A stretch of DNA of 64,000 nucleotides from Nomia melanderi (lineage: Eukaryota; Arthropoda; Insecta; Hymenoptera; Halictidae). The stretch covers positions 13,075,501-13,139,500 of the forward strand of contig NC_135003.1 of assembly GCF_051020985.1 (NCBI RefSeq), written 5' to 3'. The notes under the pieces were generated by a model. That model worked only from the letters and a program-made list of their open reading frames with translations. It was not told the DNA's origin and did not search any database. The position numbers and the translations under genes are program-made. Shown one piece after another: positions 23,899 through 36,800 of this stretch. The first letter of the stretch is position 1, and every line of letters starts with the position of its first letter.

Positions 23899-24385
23899 CC
23901 AACGATCATTATGTGATTAAGGTCAACCAACTAATCAAGATCTTCATTACAAGGAAACAAAGTTGGTGAAGTAAAACATTAGACTACAGCAGAGTTGCGT
24001 AACTTACTAACTCAAATTGCAAGGTGTTAAATAATTTAGAAGCTGTGATTATGTGATTAACTTCAGCAAACTAATCAGTACCTTAATTAGAAAGAAACAA
24101 AGTTGGTAAAGTAAAACATTAGACTAAAGTAAAATTGCGTAACTTGCTAACTCAAATTGTAAAGGATTAAACAATTTAGAACCTGTGATTATGTGATAAG
24201 TTCAGCAAACTAATCAGTACCTTAATTAGAAAGAAACAAAGTTGGTAAAGTAAAACATTAGACTAAAGTAAAATTGCGTAACTTGCTAACTCAAGTTGTA
24301 AAGGATTAAACAATTTAGAAGCTGTGATTACGCGATTAAGTTCAACGAATCAATCAAGATCTTAATTAGAAAAAAACAAGCTTAG
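23899..24385. repeat. 140-bp tandem array, about 3.5 copies
   Basis: AAACAAAGTTGGT landmarks at 23955, 24095 and 24234 and AAACAAGCTTAG at 24374, spacing 140, 139, 140. The second and third units are nearly identical, so the array expanded recently by copying its central unit. Confidence 0.95.
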
Positions 24386-25019
24386 TATCCGCTGTTGTTG
24401 AAAAGGGACGGAAAGCTTGTAGCAGTTTATTCAGCCTACCCCGTATATTCGCGAGCGAGGCTGACTTTATCAGCGGAACAACCCCTCCGCTTTTTGCCGA
24501 TGCAAATCCGAAAATCCTCGGTTAGTATTTTACGTACCCACCGATTCCCGAACGAGCCGGCTGGCGAACGCTGCCCGGAAAAATGCAAAGGGGCACACTT
24601 GAAATGCGGATTTGCGTTTAACTGCGTTATCATATGTTTAAATAAATTCCGCCCGACCGTACAGTGGCTCTCGGAGGTAACGCTGAAGCGATCCGGAAAG
24701 CGGACGGAGATTCTATTCTGCTGGAAATTTAGCGAATCGAAACAGAATCCTGCTCGCACCGTAAAGTCAACCGATTAAATTCGTGTGATAGTGAGGTTAA
24801 TAGAAACGGACATATTTATATTCTAGGAATATGAAATTTTACATAAAGATGTGACGGATTTTGTGAGTCTCTTTTTGTCATTGTGAAATCCTGTATTATG
24901 TGTAAATATCATTCGATTCTTCTAAATCAAAATTAAGTACTTTTCTATCATTAACTTTCAACGTTTGGAATGTACGTAGATGCAGAATAAATATCAAATT
25001 TTCTCTTTTTCGATTAATT

Positions 25020-25545
25020 TTTGTATTGGTAACTAATGGGTTACTGTTGACAAATTTTTCAAGTACAGATGCAAGAGAAATCATAGAGCAAGAAATGAAT
25101 GACCAAATCACAAAGTATGATGGAATACTCGCGATTATAAATAAAAACTGTTGCTATTCACTTGCTGAAGAGACTGTTTCTTCTTGTATTAAATTTTTTT
25201 ATCAATAGCTAATAAATCATTACCGACAAATTTATCGAGTACAGATGCAAAAGATATCACGAAGCAAGAAGTAAATTACCAAATCGCACAATATGATGGA
25301 AAACTCGCGATTAAAAATGAAAACTGTTGCTATTCACTTGCTGAAGAGACTATTTCTTCTCGTATTAAAATGTTTGATCAATAACTCACAAATTATTATC
25401 AACAAATCTATCGAGTACAGATGCAAGAGGGATCATAGAGCAAGAAGTGAATTACAAAATCACAAAACATGATGGAATATCGGCGATTAAAAATAAGAAC
25501 TGTTGCTATTCACTTGCTGAAGAGACTGTACGCAGAGTCCAGAAG
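25020..25545. repeat. 176-bp tandem array, three copies
   Basis: TGTTGCTATTCACTTGCTGA starts at 25149, 25325 and 25501, exactly 176 bp apart. Units share AGTACAGATGCAA and GATGGAA. Unit one carries a 60-codon open frame (25026-25208); 176 is not a multiple of three and the other units have stops, so I do not call it a gene. Confidence 0.95.
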
Positions 25546-26045
25546 TTGGAAGGTGCGAAATTCGCGAGAGATGTAATACAACGGGGTTAGCCGCGTCCCG
25601 AATCCCCCTATGGATTGTTCCAGGTTAGAGAGGACCGCATCGGTGTCCATATATTCGCATATGCAGCAGGCAAACTTCGGTATGCCCGGCGGAGCCCCGA
25701 AGGTCCCGTCGATGCAAATGCGGGAATCTGATACTATTCTTCCACCGTTCGTCGTGCCGCGTGGAATTTCGAACTTACGGAAAGCGAAATTGACGAGCGA
25801 GCTCTTGCATCCTGCGAACGTCCTTGGACCACACGAACCTGTTCAGCTGGAACATCAACGGTCGCTGAACAAATTCGTTCGGTGGCCTAAAGTGTACATT
25901 TCACGGGAGGCTGGTCGAAATTCCTCGAAAATGCAACAATCTTTGTTTTCTTTTGAAATTCACGACGATTAAAGAATAAGACGAATAAAATACCTGAAGC
26001 TCTGAATCGAAGAGAAGCTGACCGAGAAGAATTTCTTTTTATTAT

Positions 26046-26275
26046 TTGCGAAATTTATTGTTTGGGACATTTGTTATTGAGAAAATTATTGTTTGGGATA
26101 GCTATTATTGATATAATTATTATTTGAGACACTTATATTGAGAAAATCAGTATTTGGGACATTTATATTGAGAAAATTATTATTTGAGACATTTATATTG
26201 AGAAAATTGTTATTTGGCACACCTATTATTCAAAAAATTATTTTTTGAGACATTTATTATCGAGAATACTTAAGA
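26046..26275. repeat. 30-bp minisatellite, about seven copies
   Basis: Unit close to TTTGGGACATTTATATTGAG plus AAAATTATTA, with TTTG(G/A)(G/C)A landmarks every 30-31 bp from about 26061 to 26245. Confidence 0.9.
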
Positions 26276-26539
26276 GTTTAAGATTAAAAATTAGTAAGAT
26301 AGAGAGGGAATACTTTAAAACTCAAAATATACTTAAGAACAGCACTAGAAAAATACCAACATATCCCACAACAGAGAACTCACAAGAAACCTATAAGCTC
26401 CACAACCCCAAACTCCGCCAATCTTTCTCACGAGCTCAATTTCAAATTAAACCACGGAACGATCACGCATAACCCAGCACAAAACCCAGGCGAAAAAAAG
26501 GCGAACGTTCAAACCGTTGTCCCATTCCGTCGAACTCCG

Positions 26540-27180
26540 AAAAAACCATAATAATTACGTATAGCCGCGATCCTCGCGCCCATGCCGAAGCCCGAGTGGC
26601 AAATTTCGCCGGCGGAGTTCCCCGGCCGGTGGGCATCGGGGGACCACCAGTTTCGAGCAGAAAATAATTATCCATAATCGCCGGAATGTGTTCGCAAGCG
26701 GGACCATTATAACTCTTCCGGCTGGCTGGGGGACCGACGCGAAGGAGCATCCGCGATACAGCGGGACAGCAATAAAGATAGAAGGCGGCGGGATGAAAAA
26801 GTGGCGCTGGCATTGTGGGAGCGAGGAAATAAGAGAAAGATGGCTCCGTAAGCTACCGACGACACGGGTCATCTCGCTTATCTCGGGCTTAACCAGCCGT
26901 TTAGCTCCGCGTCTCGCGCACGTATACACGCGAGGAGGACGCAGGTAACCGCACACGCGCGCCGCGAACATTTTACTAGAGTTGTACGCGTTACCTGATC
27001 GCCCCGGCCGCCTCCGCCACCCACGTGAGCAGCTCCTGGCCCGCGGAATTGCACCAGCATCGAGGATTATCCTTGCCAGACGAGGAATTGAAAAGCGCTC
27101 TCCGCGGGGAACACGTTCCCGGGACTCGCGGGATATAATTGTCTTGCGGGAAGACGCCATCTTTTCGGTAAACCTGTGGT
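26540..27180. other. GC/CpG-rich intronic island
   Basis: GC-rich stretch with open frames on both strands and no recognisable protein family. Confidence 0.4.
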
Positions 27181-27246
27181 CCACCTTTGACCCAGGTGCT
27201 TCTGGTTTACTTGGATGAAGGATATGGTGTTGGGGAATCGATGATG

Positions 27247-27473
27247 GGCTAATCGCGTCGCTTAGAAGCTAATGGGGTTAAACATTGAGAATGTTTCGGA
27301 TGCTGCAAAGAGGACTTTCTTAGAGAATAAACTATGGAATAATGGAAGATATAATATTCTTCTTAGTTATTTAAGGATTTACGTTCCTTAGTTTATTCTA
27401 CGTGAGAAGGTCCTCTACATTCGAAACATCTTCTCAATTTTTAACCCCGTTAGCTTCTGCGACTCGATTAGCC
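27247..27473. repeat. Foldback element with arms of about 95-100 bp, family J
   Basis: Left arm from 27247 (GGCTAATCGCGTCGC…) is about 80% or more inverse to the right arm ending at 27473 (…GCGACTCGATTAGCC). The arms include GAAGCTAA(T/C)GGGGTTAAA, ATTGAGA and GAATAAACTA; the loop is about 30-40 bp. The terminal GAGTCGC…AGAAGC motif recurs at 51653-51891, 47966 and 55909, so this is a mobile family. A direct copy of its central AATATTCT(T/G)CTTAGTTAT part follows at about 27500. Confidence 0.85.
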
Positions 27474-27539
27474 TATCAAGGATTCAGTAGAATAAATAAT
27501 ATTCTGCTTAGTTATCGAAGGACTTACTCGAAGCTTGCA

Positions 27540-29269
27540 AAAATGAGAAAGTACCGAGGAATGGACTTAGATGCATTGAATTCCGAGCGACTCGAGTAAT
27601 GTTCTACAGTCGACGAGATATCTCGGTTCTAGGATGTCGAAGGAACGATATGGACGAGATATCTTGTCATCATTGATGTCGAAGAAACGATGGCATGGAT
27701 GAGATATGTCGTCGTCATTCATGTCGTCTAGCATCGTGCGTACATCACCAAGATGAGACAGGACTACGTGATCAGAATTTAGTGTTGCGTTCTATTAGTC
27801 GACAATTAATCACAGTGAAAGGGATTCTTCGTCCTCTTCGCCGCACCTAACTGCACCGCGTCTAGACAATCGAGTAAGGTCAAACTGGCGACAGGAAGCG
27901 TTTTTCCTTTCTCGAATTGGTCGCGGCAGCTTTCGATTTGCCCGCTTCAATAAAGCTCACCTTTGAGATAAAATTTAATCGGCGTTCCCGCCGACGCAAC
28001 CCGGATTTTCTGCTTGTTAACATTAGTTACGCAAATGTCTTGATTATCGCACGGTCGATAACGTCGATATTGGTTCACCGCGGCGCGTTTACGAATGCGC
28101 GCGTGGTAATATTTGCTTTAACCGTGGAATTCCGTGCTGAACCGCGCGTCGGAGCGTTACGCGCGTGTAACTAGCTGTTTCATAATTATAAGATTGAATG
28201 GAATAAGCTAACGCGGCGCAGCGTTAGCGAAAAACTCGCGTCCCAGCGTTCGTGCAATGGAAATTATCTATCTGCCGGCCGGGCGATATCTCAAAGGTGA
28301 ATTGAAACATTTTTATCTAGCGTGAAACAGTTATTGCGCTCGTTTTAAAATTATAATTGTCTCGGAATAAATACGCTCCTCTCGTTGCATTGAATTTTCA
28401 TTTGAATTCCCCGTTGGCGTGATTTTTGCGAAGTCGGTTGAGTCATAGCCTTTTGTTTCGAATTCGTACGCAATGACCTGGAAATTATTGGATTTAACTG
28501 TGGATAATAATTATTAGTTTTTAAATTCAATAAATAATAATTATTAATTATTAGTTTCTAATATCTAATTGTCTGATCGCTGAATATCTAATGATAATAT
28601 CTGATTACAATGCAATTTAAATCAAATAATAGATGTTGTTCTGTTAATTCGATTTGTTTTATGCTTTCGGATTATGGGAAATGTTGGAATTGATGAAATG
28701 TAGACTGAAACGACAATTTCGACAGACATCGTAGAATCGTAGCACGATAATTCATGCATCCGATCGCTGCCACCTGGTCCCATGAAATTATGAATTGTTT
28801 TTGTTGCCATCTGTTCGTTAACGCATGAACGTCACGACGACAGCTCCGTGCTTGCAATATGTCTTCCGCAGATAATGTAATTTATAATCGTACAACGTTC
28901 ACGATTCCGCGGCTCCCTTGTTCCGGAACGATAGACACTGCACTGTGTGACTCGACAATGGAATTAGACACGACTGGACGCGAAATTCAATGCAGAAATA
29001 ACTTCTAATTACAAACGGGATCGATTATGTTATACAAATATGCGATTCAATGATTTAGTTGATATAGTCGTAAATAACGTGTACCTAAATAATTTTATCG
29101 AAAAGAACCAAGAAAATTTCGTTACTGCTTTCAATATTTAAAATAGTTTTCTGATTTATTATTCATACATCACAAAATTTGTTTGCCTAAATCTCTATTC
29201 AAAGACACACCTTCGGAAATTTTAACTGAAAATTATATTCGAAGTTCAACAGCTCTTCCTCAATTGAGT
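27540..29269. other. Intron sequence without recognised features
   Basis: Contains small repeats of GACGAGATAT(C/G)T around 27610-27710 and AT-rich sequence around 28500-28600. No gene seen. Confidence 0.5.
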
Positions 29270-29640
29270 TTTCAACCTTTTTTATACTTAATTTTAGAAT
29301 TATTCCAAGAAAAGTTGAAAAATCAATCAACTCAAACCACAAAACTCAAAAAACAATCATAAGTTAATCCATCAGTACCTTTGCCAAAAACAATGTTAAC
29401 AAATTTCCCAACAATCTCCCATCAGCCTCTTCAACAGCCTCCAAAACCAACATTCTTCAACAACTACACCTATAATCCCTAAAAAAAAGAAATCAAAAAA
29501 ACAACCAACTCAAACTCCCAAGTTAATCCCTCAACGCTCCCCCGATACCGTCACGAAAAACAATGTTAACAAGTTTCCCGAGAATCTGGCGTCAACCCTC
29601 GCAACAGCTTCCGAAAACGATATTCATCCAGATCCGGCCG
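29270..29640. repeat. 180-bp diverged duplication
   Basis: AAAAACAATGTTAACAA(A/G)TTTCCC occurs at 29386 and 29566, each preceded by AAGTTAATCC and followed by TC(A/G)ACAGC(T/C)TCC-like sequence. Confidence 0.75.
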
Positions 29641-30510
29641 AGCGTCGCTCCGCGCCGGAGATACTTATCCGCGCCTCGGAGGTACCGCGAATCGTTTCAA
29701 TAGATATTTTTTCTTCCGCGCGGGGACAAGAGATCCGCGAGGATCATTAGAGATAAGAGCGGACCATTGTCCGCTTATAAACGTGACTCGTATGAGATAG
29801 CAGAATAGGCAGGCCGTTATAAAAGGAGGAGAGCCGGAAAAGAAGGCGGGAGAGCCTCGATTCTTTCTTTCCCCACCCCCGCCGATCCACTCCAACCCCC
29901 TCCGGCCATCTTCCGTCGCGGCAATTAATGGCCCGCCAACGTTAATTGTCACCTGCGGTTTAATGCCACGAGCTACGAGCACGGTATTTTGCGCATCTTC
30001 CCGGGTATATCTATTCTCTCCCCTCGTTTTTCTTCCGCGCCGGTCCGCCGCCATTTCGTCGTCTTCCCTTCCAACCGGAGATAAACTCTGCGCATCAGCG
30101 AGACCCGATACTGTCTCTCGCGATCCAGACGCTGCTCGCAATGCATATCCCGCCGGTTTTATCGTTTTCTTTCTGTTACGGTTTCCCCCGACTCATCACG
30201 TGTGCACGGTACGTATGCTGAAACGTATATTTTCAGGGATCAACGATCCGCCGTTGTCGCGCGGCGCACCGAAAAAGGACGGCGACTTTCGCGGCTGCTA
30301 AAGTCGGCTACGCGACGGAAATAGCTGGGAAACTGTGGCAACGGGATACGCTACGAGTGGACCGGCACAACCGGGATTACCGTTTCAATTAAGGGTGATT
30401 CCGCGATGTTTGCGCAACTGTTTTGCGGCGCGAAATTTGCGAACGGGCCGCCGGTCCCTTTTGATTGGACGACGCTAAATTGCCGCCGGCGAGATTAACT
30501 GATGACTCTG
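29640..30510. other. GC-rich intronic island
   Basis: CpG-rich sequence with long overlapping frames on both strands (29665-30141 minus, 29963-30301 plus), none resembling a known family. Candidate regulatory island at most. Confidence 0.4.
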
Positions 30511-32460
30511 CGGCTTAGAAAATTTGCGGTTTCGTGTAAAGGATCCGTGATGATCGTTCGTCTTGTTTTATTTTTTTCGTTGTTCCTTTTGTATCAATTA
30601 ATTCGCAGTTGCCCTTTCGCTGGAGATATTCGGCGTTTTTAAGTGAGATGTAAAGGACGTTGGAGGTGACTATATATCTTGTGAATGTTTCGAACGTCGA
30701 TGTGTTGTACAAAGCGTAATATATATAATTATTTCTTGTTTGAAATGACGTAGCAGTGAATGGGGACGTCAGAATATAATAGTGTTTATTACACTTGACC
30801 AAGGGTGGTGCCATTGTATGCAAATTATATTGGTTCGTAAAGTAGAAAGTCGCTTAATATAAATATATTATATATATTTGATTTATAAATAGTAATGACA
30901 GTGATACGAAGAAGTTAACACGAAGAAATATGAAGCATCTCCGTTTAATCGTATCTTCCATTTTTGGTAAACAACTTTTATTGGAGAATTTCTGTAAAGA
31001 CATAATTTCCAATTATCTTATTCTATGTTTTCAAGGTGTATAATGTTTCATTTGTGACGTTATGTATCAAACGGTGCTAAACTTAACCGACAGTGTACGT
31101 TTAATATAGGAAATCCTTTCTTTTCTTTAATTACCGCGATAGTGTTTCATATCTAAGATAATTCTGCTCGAAGCAAGGGGAAACGAATACAGCCGACGCT
31201 CGTCCCGATTACCTCGAACGTTTATCAGATCGACGTTTCGAAATCGATGTCAATGCGCAAGGAAATTAGTAATAAACAAGGAAAACGCGATAACCGATGA
31301 ATAAGGGAACCGCGCCGCATTCCTGCGCAATAAACGAGCCTTTAATAGATAAGACATTTAATAGTCGCTTCACGGTTTCTTCTAAATGCAATAGGCGTTC
31401 GTTATGTCCGACGAGGTGCGACAAAAGTGTGGTAAGAACGGACGTGCCTTGAAAATTTCTAAATATTTTAATATTTCTGTATTCATATCCCGTAATTATT
31501 CCAGAATTGCTCGCCAATTAAATCGCCTCTGCGATTGCCCAACGCGAGAGACGCATCTCCGATATGATTTTAATGCTGCATTAACGCGATATATTGCGAC
31601 GTGGGTCGAATATAATAGAAAACAAACGGTAATTAGTCATACGTTTCCTTTCTCCTCGCTACATCATCTTCGATCGCACAATGATTCTTGGGCCAAGTTT
31701 TGAAACAACTTTTGGCTGCGTCTCGTTCCTTCGCAATCGTTGTTTCGCACAGACATGTGCACTGTCGATTATATTTATTTTTTAATTGCATTTATTTTAA
31801 CGTATCGCGCGATGAAAACGATACGTTGATAACAGTAACTCATCCGAAGATTTCCGAACGTGAGGGTACTAAATAGTTTGGTAAGTGAGTACTGCTATCA
31901 CGTTAATTAGGGATAAACAGATAACTGATCATCAGAAAAATGCTTCTCTAATGGGCAAGTCGAGTTAATTCGGCAAAAAAGGAAGCTTAAGTGCCCACTA
32001 TACGCGCCAGAAGCGAGTCACAGTATTTCACGTTCGTTATGGGCAAGATAACTCGGCTCGTTTGGGAACGTCAAGAATTGCACGCACCAGAAACAAGCTA
32101 AGAGATTTCATAATTGCTAGGAAAATTGTTTTATTCCTGTAATTGCATTATTAAGTGCATCTAACTGTGCAGTTAGAGTCTCTCGGTGTATGCCTATTAA
32201 CGACGTTTAATTAATATTATTACCCTTAATTCCGCATAACTGTCCGTTTAATATATTTTAATTAGATAAATGTAATATAAGAAGACATCGAATTAACCGC
32301 TGTATCTAATACGTTCCGTACAGCTTAATATCATTAAATGCCAAGGATAACGTGGGAAACGTTAACTACTTTCGCGGATGTTTAAAGAGACCTCTTGAAA
32401 TTCTTATCTGAAAAATTATTTTCCAATTTTAATCGTTTCTCTTCCATTGACTTAACATTT
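30511..32460. other. Intron sequence without recognised features
   Basis: AT-rich with short palindromic AT runs near 30860-30885. No gene or array seen. Confidence 0.5.
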
Positions 32461-32601
32461 CCTATAATGACTGTAAAATTAATATATACCGCTAAATCAA
32501 TTTTATAATCACTATAGGAAAGGTTAATAGAAAACGATTAAAATTCCTTTATAATGATTATAGAATTACCGGTATATATTAATTTTCACAGCAATTATGA
32601 G
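32461..32601. repeat. Inverted repeat, arms of about 57 bp, loop 27 bp
   Basis: Left arm 32461-32518 and right arm 32546-32601 are inverse with few mismatches; both contain AAAATTAATATATACCG in opposite orientation. Could be a MITE relic or a transcribed hairpin. Confidence 0.85.
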
Positions 32602-34064
32602 AAAGTCCAAGAGTCAAAGGTAATTACTCGTAAAAAATAATCTCTAATTTAACTTGCTTAAATTTCTTGACATTCCTCAAAATAGTGTTAATAGAGAAAA
32701 ATATTTTCTCTTAAATTACGAAGTATCGATCACTGCCAAAATTCTAGGTACTTCGACACCTTCGCTGATACTGTCAATATAAGGAAAGAAAATACTCTTC
32801 CATAATAAATTAGAAAGTATCAATCACAGTGTAATAATATCGAAGTCGGTGTTACCGCTTCCGATCGAATTGAAATAATTAATACGACGCACACTAATCG
32901 ACGTGAGAAACGGACAAGAATAAAATGTAAATGTGCTCGTCGGGAACGAAATGTCAAACAATACGGAATCGTATTATCCATACGATCTCTGATTACAAAT
33001 TCGAATAACGAGCAAATTGAATCGTCATGCGGGGCATGCATTCCTGTCGGCGTGATACGCATCGAATTATACGCGTGCACCGATGTGCGCTGAATTTCTG
33101 TGTACCGGCGGATATCAACGCCACTTTTATCTCTGTTTTTACCATTAAGCCGCGTATCGGTAATGATATAATAACGTCCACTCCGCTTCCTGCAGACGGA
33201 AGAAACGCGATCGATCTCGAAATTCGATTACAAACTAGTCGAGTACCCTCGAAACGAGTTCTATTCTCTCGTCCACTATTCCAGGGAATTTCATTCAAGA
33301 ACACGCTTTTTCTTTCTGTTAGTCGTGCTTTTAGTTGCGGAAATTCATTTGGTAATAATAATTTACATATATAGGGAGTTTTCTAACTAATTGTTGTACA
33401 TAGAAAGGAAATAGATAAAGAATAATTGATATATTTGAAAGAATTCGCAGATTAAAGTGGAATTTTTTCAGTATTCTTAGTGTGCTTATTATCCAATATG
33501 TTTTGTTACTTAAAAAGAGACTCTATATTATAATTGTTTGTTGTTTAATATATTTTAATATTTAAGAATATCAAAAATACTGAGCATTGTAAAGGTTTTC
33601 AATGAAATGCTTTGTACAATTTAGTTGTTATAGTTGTGCTCAATTGAAGAGTATAGTCAAGATTAGAGTTCTTAAGAAATATTGAAAAATAATATTTACA
33701 ATATTTTGTTAGTTATTACACGAAAGAAGCTAATCAACGTTTCACGTAGCCACGAGTTCGTCTCTTCGATATGTCGGCCGGAATTTTCGGTTTCAAATTA
33801 CGACATATATTTTACACCTTCGCCTCAACTTGCGTCTTTACACTTTATCTCCGGCCGAGACACTCTTTCCCCATGAAATATTTTCCACCGTGTTCGTATA
33901 CAATTCATAGAAAGTTCCAGGGGTCGACAGCCTATATTATATGAGGAAGTAAGTTTTCGCCAGTAAATTTTCCATGGGACACATTATGCGAGTATGTTCG
34001 GACACGTGACGCCCGTTGGAAAAATTACGATCCGGCGACTCTGCAAATATCTATGGATACGTAT
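32602..34064. other. Intron sequence without recognised features
   Basis: AT-rich; overlapping open frames of 60-115 codons around 32990-33370 have no recognisable similarity. Confidence 0.5.
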
Positions 34065-34289
34065 TAACGCTAAAACCTACCGAGCAGTTAAATTGACTTT
34101 CTGAAATTCCTCTGTAGCAACTTCAAGGGTGCAACTATCGAGACTAATTGATTTGCGATTCAGTTTGCGTATTGCTAAATCAATCGCCTGGATAATTTCT
34201 CAGAGAAATATCCGTTATCTTTTTAATGACTGCGGAAAGAGGAAATCAGGAATGGGTAATTTTGACTCGTCTGGTAGGTTTCGCGTTAA
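34065..34289. mobile_element. TTAA inverted-repeat element, family I, copy 3
   Basis: 225 bp. Left end TTAACGCTAAAACCTACC, right end GGTAGGTTTCGCGTTAA, TTAA on both sides. Confidence 0.82.
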
Positions 34290-34637
34290 AATGACACATA
34301 CGCAACCCGCATAACCAGTAAATCAAGCCGCGCTCTTTCCTAAAGGTGAGAAAAACTCGGCATGCCGAATTGTCATGGAAAGTGATTAAACGTTAGTTTC
34401 AGGAAAGTATGAAACTTGATAAAAATCACGAACGTAAGTGATCAACGGAAAACATCCATGTACGCTCTTTGAATGTTGTAGTTACGTAACTTTATTCGAT
34501 GGCGCCTGAAGAATGCAGATGCACGAAAATGCTGAACAAACCTGAAAGACGATGAAATTAGAGAGGAGCCTTCCTCGCGAGTACCCTTTGGAAATTCATA
34601 TAATTCCTAATGATTGATTATAAAACAGCCCTACACT

Positions 34638-34712
34638 CATTCATAATTAATATCCACTTTAAAAACAAAATACTTTACTATTAATATCCATTTTAAAAAC
34701 AAAATACAGATG
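34638..34712. repeat. Short direct duplication
   Basis: TTAATATCCA(C/T)TTTAAAAACAAAATAC is present twice in a row, about 35-40 bp apart. Confidence 0.85.
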
Positions 34713-34825
34713 ACAAGACCTACTAGAAATTTAGCATTCACAGTAATTAAATTCGTCTTGGAATCTTCAATACGTCAACTTCTTACTAATACTCCCTATA
34801 AAATTATATTAACAAATTATCTATA

Positions 34826-35035
34826 TTAACACTAGATCTACGCACCCATCAAAACGAGTCTTAATATTCCTATTTCACAATTAACATCTTCAAAATATCC
34901 ATCATAAACAACTTTGAAATCAAATACAACTCAAAACCTTTCGCAGATTCTGCTAAACTAGATATCGAATACTTAAAAATCACAAAGTATAAAGAAACTA
35001 CACACTAACTTCTTGCTATTTGAACAGCTAAACCT
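34826..35035. mobile_element. Probable family I relic
   Basis: Left end TTAACACTAGATCTACG and CCATCAAAACGAGTC follow the family I pattern; no right terminus recognised, so the end is approximate. Confidence 0.35.
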
Positions 35036-35219
35036 CACATTCGCACTCTGGTGTTCCAAACATGAAAGTTCGACCTCAACAAAGGGGTGAACCTCGAATT
35101 TCAAACACCTAAGTAAACGAATACCAATGTCTCAACGAACAATAGAACAAACTTTACGGTGAACGTCCGTAAAACCAGCGTTAAAGGTCAACCGTGTCGT
35201 GTAAATCGAGAGTTTGATG

Positions 35220-35720
35220 TGATCACGGGACAACATAAATTCACGGTGGCCGTGTCCGCGGCTCGCGAGGCGGCTTTTATCTGCCCGGTAACGACCGCGT
35301 GGCACGGCTCGCGGATCGCGGGCAGATAATCGAGACGGGGAGGAAAAAATGGGAGCAAGTGTGCAGAAAAGTGCGCGATGCCGTGATAGGATGTTCGAGA
35401 TTCCTTGCACGAGAGCCTGCCTCGGCCCGCGTGGGCGGTTCGTTCCGGATTCCTTGTCCACCTCCACCGTCCGCTGTTCGTTGTTTAGTCAGTCTCTCTT
35501 TCGTCGTGCGTCTCCGCTTTCGTTCTCTCCTCTCCTGCCTCCCCTCTTCCCCTCCCCTCGTTCCATCGGCGTTCAACCTCTACCACCTTCTTCTCGTTCA
35601 CGGCACAGTAGGTGCATGCCTTTGTGAATTCGTCACCGCGCCGACCCTGAGACATCTCTCGAGGGTGGACGTCTACATCGGCTCCCCAAGCTTTTCAGAC
35701 CGCGCCGTCGTATCATTACC
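35220..35720. other. GC-rich intronic island
   Basis: CpG-rich with a pyrimidine-rich middle (35500-35570). Overlapping open frames on both strands without family similarity. Confidence 0.4.
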
Positions 35721-35749
35721 ACGCGTTACCACCGCTAATTTACTACATC

Positions 35750-36800
35750 CTCTTACGCTTCTTCTTTGGACGACTTTTTTTTCCTTTGAATCCTTAAAAG
35801 AGCAAAACTCCTGGCGAGCGATACCTTTTTTTAGTGGACACTGTTAATTAGGGGATGAGACAGTTCGGTGTTCCGTAGTTTTGACGGGGAGATGAAGGAG
35901 TTTGCGGATGAGGTCTTTCGGTTTTTGATAGGACGCCTGAGTCTAGATATTCTGATAGTAGTTTTCAAGTTTTATTTCATTCGTTTAATGATAATGTTAT
36001 CCCTGATGTACTGTAACATCTTACCCTTCTTCTTTGGATGACTTCTTTCCTTTGAATCCTTAAAAGAGCAACACTCCTGGCGAGCGATACCTTTTTTTAG
36101 TGGACACTGTTTATTAGGGGATGAGACAGTTCGGTGTTCTGTAGTTTTGATGGGGAGATGAAGAAGATGGTAGTTCTCAAATTTTATTTCATTCATTTAC
36201 TGATAATGTTATCATCTCTAATTTACTGTAACATCTTAAGCTTCTTCTTTCGATGGCTTTCTTCCTTTGTACCCTTAAAAAAGTGAAACTCTTGGCAGGA
36301 GTTCCCTTTTTAGTGGACGTTGTTAATTAAGGGATGAGAAAGTTGGCTATTTCGTAGTTTTGATAGCGGAATAAAGAAGTTTGTGGATGAGGATCTTGAT
36401 TTTTTGACTCCTTAGTCGATTTTAGTGGCTATATTCTTTTCAGTTGCTCCTTTGGATAGCTTTTTTCCTTTGAATCCTTAAAAGAGAAATCTCTTGGGTA
36501 GCGAATTCCTTTTTTATCAGACACTCTCAATTAGGAAAGAGAAGGATTAATTATTTCCTAGTTTTGATGATAAGCCGGTGGTTGTTTAATCTATTCAGAC
36601 TCCGATGTCCAGATTCAATTGATTTAATTATAATATTCGAAGACACGTACTCGCCTCGTCATACCGCGCTGTATCATCATTAGGTACTTGTTACCACTAA
36701 TCGACTACATCCTCTTACTTTTCCCTTTCTCAGCCAGTTCCTTTTAACTCATTTACAAAACAAAACTCCCGTGATAGTTAAAGAATTATATTGAGGACAA
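35750..36800. repeat. Diverged tandem array, units of 200-270 bp, four to five copies
   Basis: CTTCTTTGGA…CCTTTGAATCCTTAAAAGAG landmarks at about 35785, 36051, 36266 and 36469, with a decayed copy near 36741. Units share TTTTTTAGTGGACACTGTTA and GGGATGAGACAGTTCGGTG. The first two are the most alike. Confidence 0.88.

Noticed and set aside
24395..24778. 127-codon plus-strand open frame
   Set aside because: No recognisable domain, an equally long frame on the opposite strand, and it follows a tandem array. Treated as chance.
25026..25208. 60-codon frame in the first 176-bp unit as a small gene
   Set aside because: The frame is not kept in the other units and the period is not a multiple of three.
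25610..25972. 120-codon plus-strand open frame
   Set aside because: Mixed composition and no known motif; no convincing splice or promoter context.
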